Positions 1-5,465 of a DNA stretch of 5,505 bases are shown here, one piece after another; position 1 is the first letter of the stretch; every line of letters begins with the position of its first letter. A program made the translations under genes and the position numbers. Below the pieces are notes generated by a model that was not told where the DNA came from, made no database searches, and saw only the letters and a program-made list of their open reading frames with translations. This stretch comes from Pseudobdellovibrionaceae bacterium (GTDB lineage: Bacteria; Bdellovibrionota; Bdellovibrionia; Bdellovibrionales; JAMPXM01), in contig CAJYOV010000202.1 in assembly GCA_913776405.1 (NCBI GenBank), forward strand, positions 1-5,505, given 5' to 3'.

Positions 1-15
1 ACGCTCTTCCGATCT
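1..15 (+). other. Residual Illumina TruSeq adapter (artefact)
   Basis: These 15 bases, ACGCTCTTCCGATCT, are identical to the 3' end of the Illumina TruSeq/P5 read-1 adapter, including the terminal T used for ligation to A-tailed inserts. A 15-base exact match placed at the very first base is not expected by chance. It indicates an untrimmed contig end, so genomic sequence most likely starts at base 16. Translations or alignments across this stretch should be ignored. Confidence 0.93.
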
Positions 16-44
16 TCTACTTCAACGAATTCCTCGTTCAGTAA
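16..44 (+). CDS. Possible 3' end of an upstream gene (partial)
   Basis: In the frame of base 18 the sequence reads YFNEFLVQ and then stops at TAA (42-44), four bases before the ATG of the MBL-fold gene. This short spacing fits the end of an upstream gene in the same operon. That would also explain why the next gene has no obvious ribosome binding site, since it could be translationally coupled. Only eight codons are visible after the adapter, so no family can be named and the reading could be chance. Confidence 0.2.
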
Positions 45-48
45 ATCC

Positions 49-882
49 ATGCGCGTTCACCATCTTAATTGCGGAACGATGTGCCCCGTAGGTGCCTCGC
101 TCTTTCCGTCTGTTTTTCCGCCGTCGGTGGTCTGCCATTGCCTGTTGATCGAAACAGGTTCTCGACTTGTGCTGGTCGACACCGGAATTGGCCTCTGCGA
201 TATCGAAAAGCCGTCGCGATTGGGAACGACGCGCTTCACGCTTAAGCCCGTTTTTGATCGCAACGAGACCGCTCACGCGCAAGTGCGCGCCCTTGGGTAT
301 TCGCCTTCAGACGTGACTGATGTTATCGCCACGCACTTAGATCTCGATCATGCGGGCGGCATACAGGATTTTCCGCAGGCACTCGTTCATGTGTCGCGCG
401 CGGAGCTCGCAAAGGCGAAAAACCCGCGAGCGCTTTTCGAGCGCAGTCGCTATCGACCGGCCCAGCTCGCGGGCGGCATTCGCTGGAATGAGTTTGATTT
501 GTCGGTCGGTGAGTCGTGGCAAGGCTTCGCGCGCGTTCAAGAAATCGCAGGGCTCCCTTCGGAGCTTCTGCTCGTGAGTTTACCAGGCCACACGGTCGGG
601 CACACGGGCGTTGCGACTCAGAGCCGCGCGATAAGCGAGGCCTCGCATGCGACTGACGAATCCGCATGGCTGCTTCACGCGGGCGATAGTTACTACCATC
701 ACAATGAAATCGCCGACGAAACTCGCGTGCCCTTAGGGCTGCGCGCGTTCCAAAAAATCGTGCACACCGACTTCGCTACTGCTAAGCGCACCCAAAGCGC
801 CCTCAAAACTCTGCAGCAGCAGGGGCTAACGATTTTTTCAAGCCACGATCCCCTCGAGCTCCGCCGCCTCCAGCGCAAGTGA
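49..882 (+). CDS. MBL-fold metallo-hydrolase
   Basis: A 277-residue protein of the metallo-beta-lactamase superfamily, in the group of AHL-lactonase/glyoxalase-II-like hydrolases; the substrate cannot be told from sequence. Landmarks in order are an N-terminal HHLNCGTMCP stretch (4-13), the core strand LVLVDTG (40-46), the metal motif THLDLDHAGG (95-104), PGHTVGH (179-185), HAGDSYY (210-216) and a late SSHDP (264-268). By family analogy the metal ligands would be H96, D98, D100, H101, H181, D213 and H266. The usual second His of HxHxDH is Asp98 here, which also occurs in relatives. There is no signal peptide or membrane segment, so it is probably cytoplasmic. The frame is open back to the window edge, but this ATG gives the N-terminus typical of the family. 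No clear Shine-Dalgarno precedes it. Quorum-signal lactonase activity is possible but unproven. Confidence 0.9.
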   Translation: MRVHHLNCGTMCPVGASLFPSVFPPSVVCHCLLIETGSRLVLVDTGIGLCDIEKPSRLGTTRFTLKPVFDRNETAHAQVRALGYSPSDVTDVIATHLDLDHAGGIQDFPQALVHVSRAELAKAKNPRALFERSRYRPAQLAGGIRWNEFDLSVGESWQGFARVQEIAGLPSELLLVSLPGHTVGHTGVATQSRAISEASHATDESAWLLHAGDSYYHHNEIADETRVPLGLRAFQKIVHTDFATAKRTQSALKTLQQQGLTIFSSHDPLELRRLQRK

Positions 883-914
883 GGAGAATCCTCATGAGTT
901 AGAGGGCAATGGCG

Positions 915-992
915 GGAACGTGCCAGGCAACTTTTTGAAACTGTGTGCGTCAAATGACGCGCACAGTTTCAAAAAGGAGCCTGGCACCTTCC
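915..992. repeat. 78-base near-perfect inverted repeat (REP/MITE-like)
   Basis: The two 39-base arms, 915-953 and 954-992, pair around a central point between bases 953 and 954. Every position from g920/c987 to a952/t955 pairs, except a929/a978 and a930/g977 and one G-T wobble (t946/g961). Beyond a mismatch at c919/c988 the outer GGAA/TTCC also pairs. The outer part of each arm is GTGCCAGGC or its complement; the inner part carries CTTTTTGAAACTGTG. A transcript of either strand would fold into a very long stem with an internal loop near the base. Its place between convergent genes and its length suit a REPIN or a small non-autonomous transposable element. A transcription-stopping hairpin is the alternative. 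The structure is seen directly; mobility is inferred. Confidence 0.85.
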
Positions 993-1007
993 GAGGCACC
1001 TTCCGAG
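984..1007. repeat. Tandem duplication of GCACCTTCCGAG (2 x 12 bp)
   Basis: Two exact head-to-tail copies of GCACCTTCCGAG occupy 984-995 and 996-1007, ending two bases before the menB stop codon. The first copy overlaps the outer foot of the right arm of the large inverted repeat, so the second copy looks like a slippage duplication of that foot. Adding the preceding G (983), the period-12 run is 25 bases long. Confidence 0.9.
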
Positions 1008-1008
1008 T

Positions 1009-1929
1009 TTAGTATTGGTAGGGGAATTTGGAGAAGTCGCGTTGGCGTTTTTGGACGAAGGCGTCTCGGCCTTCGACGGCTTCGTCGGTGCCGTAAGCGA
1101 GGCGGGTAGCTTCGCCGGCGAAGAGTTGCTGGCCGACCATGCCATCATCTGTCAGGTTGAACGCGTATTTGAGCATGCGAATAGCGGTCGGCGATTTCGT
1201 TAGAATTTCGCGCGACCATTCGAGCGCAACTTTTTCGAGATCGGCGTGGGGCACGACTTTGTTCACCATGCCCATTTCAAACGCTTCTTGTGCGGAGTAG
1301 TTGGCGCCCAAGAAGAAGATCTCGCGCGCGCGTTTTTGGCCGACCATTTTTGCAAGATACGCAGAGCCGTAGCCGCCGTCGAAACTTGCGACGTCCGCAT
1401 CGGTTTGCTTGAAAATCGCGTACTCTTTCGATGCGATGGTCATATCGCAAACCACGTGAAGCGAGTGACCGCCGCCCACGGCCCAACCAGGAACGACTGC
1501 GATCACGACTTTCGGCATGAATCGAATCAAGCGCTGCACTTCGAGAATGTGTAAGCGACCCTGGCGAGCTTTTTCGGCCGGTGTGAGTTCTTTCGGAGCT
1601 TCTTCGCCGACGTATTTGTAACCGTCTTTGCCGCGAATGCGTTGATCGCCGCCTGAGCAGAAGGCCCAACCGCCATCTTTCGGTGAAGGGCCGTTACCCG
1701 TGATGAGAACGACACCGACATCCGGCGACGTGCGCGCGTGCTCAAGCGCCGTCAGAAGCTCATCGACCGTGCTAGGACGAAAAGCATTCCGGACTTCGGG
1801 ACGGTTGAACGCGATGCGAACGGTCCCTTGATCGACGGCGCGGTGATACGTGATGTCTTGAAAGTCGAAACCCTCAACAGTTTTCCAAGCAGATGCGTCA
1901 AAAAGCGGCGAGATTGAGTCGTGTTTCAT
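1009..1929 (-). CDS. menB: 1,4-dihydroxy-2-naphthoyl-CoA synthase (MenB)
   Basis: A 306-residue crotonase-fold enzyme that closes the second ring of o-succinylbenzoyl-CoA to give 1,4-dihydroxy-2-naphthoyl-CoA in menaquinone synthesis, in the cytosol. MenB signatures are clear: FNRPEVRNAFRP (41-52), CSGGDQRIRG (91-100), GWAVGGGHSLH (148-158), SFDGGYG (182-188) and the C-terminal EGRDAFVQKR (286-295). S182, D184 and Y279 line up with the catalytic Ser, Asp and Tyr of known MenB. D177, in QTDAD, sits where bicarbonate-dependent enzymes such as E. coli MenB have Gly; mycobacterial MenB has Asp. Length also matches the mycobacterial enzyme better than the 285-residue E. coli one. I chose the ATG at 1929 because the frame upstream to 2055 is unlike MenB and overlaps the divergent gene. 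No strong Shine-Dalgarno is visible. No other men gene is in the window. Confidence 0.96.
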   Translation of the reverse strand: MKHDSISPLFDASAWKTVEGFDFQDITYHRAVDQGTVRIAFNRPEVRNAFRPSTVDELLTALEHARTSPDVGVVLITGNGPSPKDGGWAFCSGGDQRIRGKDGYKYVGEEAPKELTPAEKARQGRLHILEVQRLIRFMPKVVIAVVPGWAVGGGHSLHVVCDMTIASKEYAIFKQTDADVASFDGGYGSAYLAKMVGQKRAREIFFLGANYSAQEAFEMGMVNKVVPHADLEKVALEWSREILTKSPTAIRMLKYAFNLTDDGMVGQQLFAGEATRLAYGTDEAVEGRDAFVQKRQRDFSKFPYQY

Positions 1930-1980
1930 AAGACTCGGTCTTAGCCGATTCGGTTCGAGAAACCTAGTCGTTTCGCTCGG

Positions 1981-2009
1981 TTGACGGAAAAATTCGATGG
2001 GGTCATGCT
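1981..2009 (+). promoter_or_regulatory. Candidate sigma70-type promoter for M16 operon
   Basis: TTGACG (1981-1986) matches the -35 consensus at five of six positions. After a 17-base spacer comes CATGCT (2004-2009), which matches the -10 consensus at only three of six. Transcription would then begin near 2015-2017, leaving a very short leader just ahead of the Shine-Dalgarno at 2020. The spacing is good but the -10 is weak, so this is a tentative call. Confidence 0.35.
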
Positions 2010-2019
2010 TGGTGTGCAC

Positions 2020-2024
2020 GGAGG
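2020..2024 (+). promoter_or_regulatory. Strong Shine-Dalgarno deciding the M16 start
   Basis: GGAGG lies six bases upstream of the ATG at 2031, an ideal distance. A TTG at 2028 directly before this ATG would be only three bases away, and an internal ATG at 2061 has no Shine-Dalgarno, so 2031 is preferred over both. Confidence 0.85.
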
Positions 2025-2030
2025 AATTTG

Positions 2031-3539
2031 ATGAACGCACAAGGATCACGCGCACCGCTCATGAAGGCGGTTGTCGCAGGTACACTTTCAGTCACAGCGT
2101 CGATCGCGTTTGCGCAAGCGCCGACAGCGACGCCGAACCCAGCGCCAACACCTGAGCCAACTCGCGAGAAACCAGCCGTATCAAAAACGGCAGCTCCAAA
2201 AGCTCAAGCGACGTCTCAAGTAACGTCGACGGAAAAAGCGCCGGGCGATATCGGTTCGCAAATTCGTTTTCCGGTTGAGAAGTACAAGCTCGCAAACGGG
2301 CTGACGGTTCTTCTGCACGAAGACCACTCCGTTCCGCTGATCAGCTACCAAACTTGGTTCCGCGTAGGCTCGAAAAACGAAGAAAAGGGTCTTACGGGCA
2401 TGGCTCACTTGTTTGAGCACATGATGTTCCGTGGTGCAAAACGCTACACGGGCGAACAGTTCGACACGCTTCTTCAAGCGAACGGCGCGCAGAACAACGC
2501 GTTTACGACAAACGACTACACGGGCTACTACGAAAATTTCCCGTCGGCGAAGCTCGAGCTCATCATGGATATCGAGAGTGACCGTATGGAAAATCTCGCG
2601 ATCAATGCTGAGAACTTGAAAGCAGAGCGCGAAGTCGTGAAAGAAGAACGCCGCATGCGCGTCGACAACAACCCAGGCGGTTTGCTGCGCGAAGCCCTTT
2701 TCGATCAGACGTTTACAACAAGCCCGTATCACTGGCCCGTGATTGGCTACATGCCGGATCTCGATAACGTCACGGTCGAAAACGCGCAAGCGTTTCACCG
2801 CACTTACTACGCACCGAACAACGCAACACTCGTCATCGCAGGTGACTTCGATTCGGCGCAGGTAAAGAAGTGGGTCGAGAAGTTCTACGGTCAAATCAAA
2901 TCGCAGCCGATCCCAACGAAGGACTTCGCAAAAGAGCCTGAGCAGAAAGGCCCGAAAAGCCACTTCATCTCACAGCAGGTACAAGCGACTCAATTCGTGA
3001 TGGCGTATCACACGCCGAAAACGGGCACAGATGAAGCCTATGCGCTTGATCTTCTCGCGAACATTCTTGGTTACGGCGACTCGAGCCGCCTCCACCAACG
3101 ACTTGTTTATCAAGATCAGTCGGCGTCGAATGTTGGCTCCTACAACCAGACACTTCAACTTGAAGGTCTCTTCCAGATCTACGTAAGCCTCAAGCCCGGC
3201 AAGGATTACAAGAACGCTGAACGGGCGGCTCTTGGTGTTATCTGGCGCGCACGCAAAATCATGATTTCGGACGCAGAACTTCAGAAAGCCAAGAACCAAG
3301 TCATGAAAGGTTACGTCGATGGGTTAAAGACAATCCATGGTCGCGCCGAGGCACTGGCTCTCAACGAAACGATCTACGGCGATTACGAAATGCTTTTCAA
3401 AGATCTCGATCGTTACAACGCTATCACGGCGAAACAAGTCCGCGACGTTGCGGCGAAATATCTAGCGCCTGAGAAAATGACTCTTGTCGTTTTGAAGCCA
3501 GGTAAACCAGCAGCGCACACGAAAAAGGCGGCTCACTAA
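2031..3539 (+). CDS. Secreted M16 zinc peptidase, catalytic subunit
   Basis: A 502-residue M16-family (pitrilysin/MPP-like, M16B-type) metallopeptidase. A signal peptide covers residues 1-28, with likely cleavage at AFA/QA. A Pro/Ala/Thr-rich linker (about 29-72) leads into the two-lobed M16 body. The inverted zinc motif HLFEH is at 126-130. H126 and H130 bind zinc, E129 is the general base and E206 is the third ligand, 76 residues on, as is usual for the family. The C-terminal half (about 235-490) is complete, but where single-chain M16B enzymes carry a substrate-binding Arg and Tyr this protein has V359 and S366. It therefore probably needs a partner. The next gene overlaps it by one base and supplies that pair. 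It should act in the periplasm on peptides or misfolded proteins; the substrate is unknown. The C-terminus ends in a Lys/Ala/His-rich tail. Confidence 0.93.
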   Translation: MNAQGSRAPLMKAVVAGTLSVTASIAFAQAPTATPNPAPTPEPTREKPAVSKTAAPKAQATSQVTSTEKAPGDIGSQIRFPVEKYKLANGLTVLLHEDHSVPLISYQTWFRVGSKNEEKGLTGMAHLFEHMMFRGAKRYTGEQFDTLLQANGAQNNAFTTNDYTGYYENFPSAKLELIMDIESDRMENLAINAENLKAEREVVKEERRMRVDNNPGGLLREALFDQTFTTSPYHWPVIGYMPDLDNVTVENAQAFHRTYYAPNNATLVIAGDFDSAQVKKWVEKFYGQIKSQPIPTKDFAKEPEQKGPKSHFISQQVQATQFVMAYHTPKTGTDEAYALDLLANILGYGDSSRLHQRLVYQDQSASNVGSYNQTLQLEGLFQIYVSLKPGKDYKNAERAALGVIWRARKIMISDAELQKAKNQVMKGYVDGLKTIHGRAEALALNETIYGDYEMLFKDLDRYNAITAKQVRDVAAKYLAPEKMTLVVLKPGKPAAHTKKAAH

Positions 3540-4996
3540 TGACATCACACACTCTTTCTTCACTTCTTCGTCAAAGCGCTCGCTTGGTTGTTCTTGGTGC
3601 GGCAGTCGTTTCGGTTGCTGCCTGCGCAAGCTCTGGTAAGAAATCGGGCGGCGGTCTTTTCTCATCGAATTCGAACGCGGGTTATCAGATTCGCGCCTTC
3701 GAAGAGAAAACTCTCGAAAACGGGCTCCGCATCCTCTATATCCCGGACAACTCACTTCCGTACGTGAGCTACTCAATGCTCGTTCGCACGGGCTCGGCAG
3801 CTGATCCGGTCGGTCAAGAAGGCCTTTCGTCTCTCGTTGCGGAGCTCCTGAACAAAGGCACATCGAAACGTTCGGCAACGCAAATCGCTGACGAACTTGG
3901 CCGCATGGGTGCCGAGTTCGATGCTTCGTCTTCGTACGATTACTCGGTCGTCACGGCAAGTGGGCTTTCGCCGCAAGCCGAGCCGCTCCTCAATAACGTC
4001 ATGGAAATCGTGATGTCGCCGGCTTTCCCAGAGGCTGAGTTCAAACGCGCAGTCGCGCAGGCACAATCGCAAATCGCACGTCTCGTCGACAATCCGGATG
4101 CGTACGCGGACTTAGCGTTTGCGTCTTACCTCTACGGTGAACACCCGTATGGTCGCCCAACGATTGGCACGGCGAAGTCGGTCGCTGGTTTGAAGAAGCG
4201 CAACGTGATCCAAGCGTACCTCCGTACGTACCGACCGAATAACGCGATTCTCGCAGTCGTCGGTCAGTTCACGCCGGAACTTCGCGAGAAAATCGAAAAA
4301 GGATTCGGGGCGTGGGAAAAGCGCGATCTACCCGAAGTGAAGAAGAATGCAGACCCGAAAGTTGAAGGCGTTGGAATTCGCGTCGTGAATTACCCTTCGA
4401 TGGTTCAGTCGCAGATTCGCATGGGAAGCCTCGGGATTGAGCGCAAAGACCCACGTTTCTTGGCGCTTCGCCTTGGCAACACGGTTCTTGGCGGCGCGTT
4501 CGCAAGTCGCTTGAATGACCGCCTTCGCAAAGACTTGGGTCTTACGTACGGCATCAACTCAGGCTTTGATGCACGAGCCGAGCGTGGCCCATTCCTCGTC
4601 GAGACGTTCACGAAAAACGGCTCGGTCGGTCAGGCGGTTTCCGAGTCGCTCAAGGTCCTTGAGAAGTTCAAGCTTGAGGGTGCGACGAGCGAAGAGATCG
4701 ATCGTACGAAGGGCTACCTGAAGGGTATCTTCCCGGCGGCGATCGAAACGCCAGAGAAGCTTGCGCTGAATCTCCTGCTGCTTCGCCACTACGGAATCCC
4801 TGATTCTTACTTAACGAACTACCTTCGTGACATCGACGCGCTCTCGCGCAGCGAAGTCAATAAAGCGATGGCCGAGGCGATCGATACGAAAAACATCCGG
4901 ATCCTCGTTTATTCAAAAGCTGCGGACGTCGTGCCGCAACTTGAGCCGATCGCGGCACCGGGCAAAGTCGAAGTTCTGGAGGCATTGAAGAAGTAA
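3539..4996 (+). CDS. M16 peptidase-like lipoprotein, non-zinc subunit
   Basis: A 485-residue M16-family protein lacking its own zinc site. The N-terminus is a lipoprotein signal with lipobox VAAC (26-29) and lipidated C29; the +2 residue is Ala, not Asp, which favours outer-membrane sorting under the enterobacterial rule. A Gly/Ser-rich spacer (31-48) follows. Where active members have HxxEH, this one has SLVAE (98-102), and no Glu sits at the third-ligand position. The C-terminal half keeps the LRKDLGLTY motif, with R330 and Y337 matching the Arg/Tyr pair absent from the upstream protein. The ATG shares its A with the TAA of the upstream gene; AAGG (3525-3528) inside that gene could serve as its ribosome binding site. 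This is the pattern of two-subunit M16B peptidases, such as the Sphingomonas SPH2681/SPH2682 pair. Inference: it anchors the heterodimer to a membrane and completes the active site. Confidence 0.92.
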   Translation: MTSHTLSSLLRQSARLVVLGAAVVSVAACASSGKKSGGGLFSSNSNAGYQIRAFEEKTLENGLRILYIPDNSLPYVSYSMLVRTGSAADPVGQEGLSSLVAELLNKGTSKRSATQIADELGRMGAEFDASSSYDYSVVTASGLSPQAEPLLNNVMEIVMSPAFPEAEFKRAVAQAQSQIARLVDNPDAYADLAFASYLYGEHPYGRPTIGTAKSVAGLKKRNVIQAYLRTYRPNNAILAVVGQFTPELREKIEKGFGAWEKRDLPEVKKNADPKVEGVGIRVVNYPSMVQSQIRMGSLGIERKDPRFLALRLGNTVLGGAFASRLNDRLRKDLGLTYGINSGFDARAERGPFLVETFTKNGSVGQAVSESLKVLEKFKLEGATSEEIDRTKGYLKGIFPAAIETPEKLALNLLLLRHYGIPDSYLTNYLRDIDALSRSEVNKAMAEAIDTKNIRILVYSKAADVVPQLEPIAAPGKVEVLEALKK

Positions 4997-5004
4997 CTCG
5001 TAAG

Positions 5005-5025
5005 CGCTCTTTTTTAAAAAAAGCG
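5005..5025. repeat. Weak AT-rich palindrome after M16 operon
   Basis: CGCT-C-TTTTTT is followed at once by AAAAAAA-GCG, forming a mostly A/T palindrome with one bulged C, nine bases after the M16 operon stop codon. It has only a three-pair GC clamp and no loop of its own. It is unlikely to stop transcription alone but might assist the stronger terminator just downstream. Confidence 0.35.
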
Positions 5026-5030
5026 ATTCG

Positions 5031-5070
5031 AAATAAAAAACGCCGACTCTAGGGTCGGCGTTTTTATTTC
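5031..5070. terminator. Bidirectional rho-independent terminator
   Basis: The stem CGCCGAC (5041-5047) / GTCGGCG (5054-5060) is flanked by six A (5035-5040) and five T (5061-5065), with AAAT/ATTT pairing further out. Read rightward it ends the M16 operon with a U-tract. Read leftward it ends the convergent small membrane-protein gene, whose TAA is at 5071-5073. The apical loop is TCTAGG. Confidence 0.93.
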
Positions 5071-5445
5071 TTAGTGACTGATGGTGAACTTGGGACTGGC
5101 CGACTCCTGAGTTTTGAGTTCGGCATCGAAGACTTGAGCTTTGGCCGCTTCGCGAGCCGTTGCGTCTTCGACGGTTTTGGCGTTAGCAAGTGCAATATTC
5201 TGGTTCAAAAGACCTTGGAGTGAGCGCATCTCGCCCTCGAGGTCGATGACGAGCTGACGAAGCTTACGAACGTCGCGTTTGACGTCGTCAACTTTGAAGA
5301 ACCACGCGGCGGCTTCGCGGGCTGCAAACAGGAACAACAGCGAAAGGACGATGCCGATCACAACGAGGCTCGTGACCGAGAGGTTCAACTGGTCGAACAT
5401 TTTGTAAGCGTCGGTGATGATCTTCGGCAGAATTTCTGGGTTCAT
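5071..5445 (-). CDS. Small single-pass membrane protein with coiled coil
   Basis: A 124-residue protein that I do not recognise. Residues 1-21 are a short, mildly amphipathic N-terminus. Residues 22-42 (about LSVTSLVVIGIVLSLLFLF) are a strong transmembrane helix. A short aromatic stretch, AAWFFKVDD (46-54), marks the membrane edge. Residues 53-88 have the charged heptad-like pattern of a coiled coil (VKRDVRKLRQLVIDLEGEM and onward). The rest is Ala/Glu/Lys-rich and probably disordered or helical, ending at TISH. The hydrophobic segment is too far from the N-terminus for a typical cleaved signal peptide, so it is likely an anchor. The ATG at 5445 is supported by AAAGGT (5455-5460). The gene shares a terminator with the convergent M16 operon. 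A scaffold or division/envelope role would be speculation. Confidence 0.82.
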   Translation of the reverse strand: MNPEILPKIITDAYKMFDQLNLSVTSLVVIGIVLSLLFLFAAREAAAWFFKVDDVKRDVRKLRQLVIDLEGEMRSLQGLLNQNIALANAKTVEDATAREAAKAQVFDAELKTQESASPKFTISH

Positions 5446-5454
5446 ATCGTCGTT

Positions 5455-5460
5455 ACCTTT
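5455..5460 (-). promoter_or_regulatory. Shine-Dalgarno for the small membrane protein
   Basis: On the minus strand AAAGGT lies nine bases upstream of the ATG at 5445. This supports that start even though the frame stays open to the right-hand window edge. Confidence 0.55.
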
Positions 5461-5465
5461 AAAGC

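Larger units (their letters stand above)
883..1008. other. Convergent intergenic region with palindromic elements
   Basis: These 126 bases separate the 3' ends of the MBL-fold gene and menB. No credible coding sequence is present. Most of the region is a long inverted repeat (915-992) and an abutting 12-bp tandem duplication (984-1007), listed separately. A small hairpin, TGAGGA-GAA-TCCTCA (880-894), overlaps the stop codon of the MBL gene. Neither side has the classic GC-stem plus terminal U-tract, so termination here, if any, would rely on the large hairpin. Confidence 0.8.
1930..2030. promoter_or_regulatory. Divergent intergenic region, menB / M16 operon
   Basis: These 101 bases lie between the start codons of menB (leftward) and the M16 peptidase operon (rightward), so promoters in both directions should be here or nearby. 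A plausible rightward promoter and a strong rightward ribosome binding site are listed separately. On the menB side I see no convincing -35/-10 pair. Only short inverted repeats of about four bases (for example GGTT-CGAGA-AACC, 1952-1964) occur, too weak to call an operator. Confidence 0.55.

Noticed and set aside
323..667. A 114-residue minus-strand frame inside the MBL gene
   Set aside because: It is opposite the metal-binding core of a clear MBL protein, is Arg/Pro/Ala-rich and has no identifiable domain.
915..992. CRISPR repeat or attachment site
   Set aside because: There is one palindrome only, with no regularly spaced repeats and no integrase or tRNA in view.
1246..1669. Open frames of about 100-130 residues overlapping menB on both strands
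   Set aside because: They are shadows of menB, whose own frame shows conserved motifs end to end.
1930..2055. A 42-residue N-terminal extension of menB starting at 2055
   Set aside because: The extra residues do not resemble any MenB, and they would overlap the start and ribosome binding site of the divergent M16 gene. The ATG at 1929 gives the expected family N-terminus.
2181..2963. A 260-residue open frame on the minus strand inside the catalytic M16 gene
   Set aside because: It lies entirely opposite a well-supported gene, is rich in Arg/Val/Phe/Cys as antisense frames of such genes tend to be, and shows no recognisable motif.
3462..3878. A 138-residue minus-strand frame across the M16 gene junction
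   Set aside because: It is antisense to two strong coding genes, has Arg/Ser-rich low-information composition, and has no start signal or domain.
4300..4800. Suspicion that the second M16 gene is a decayed pseudogene because HxxEH is missing
   Set aside because: The frame is intact over the full family length and keeps R330/Y337 and a good lipobox. Loss of the zinc site is the known pattern for the partner subunit of split M16 peptidases.
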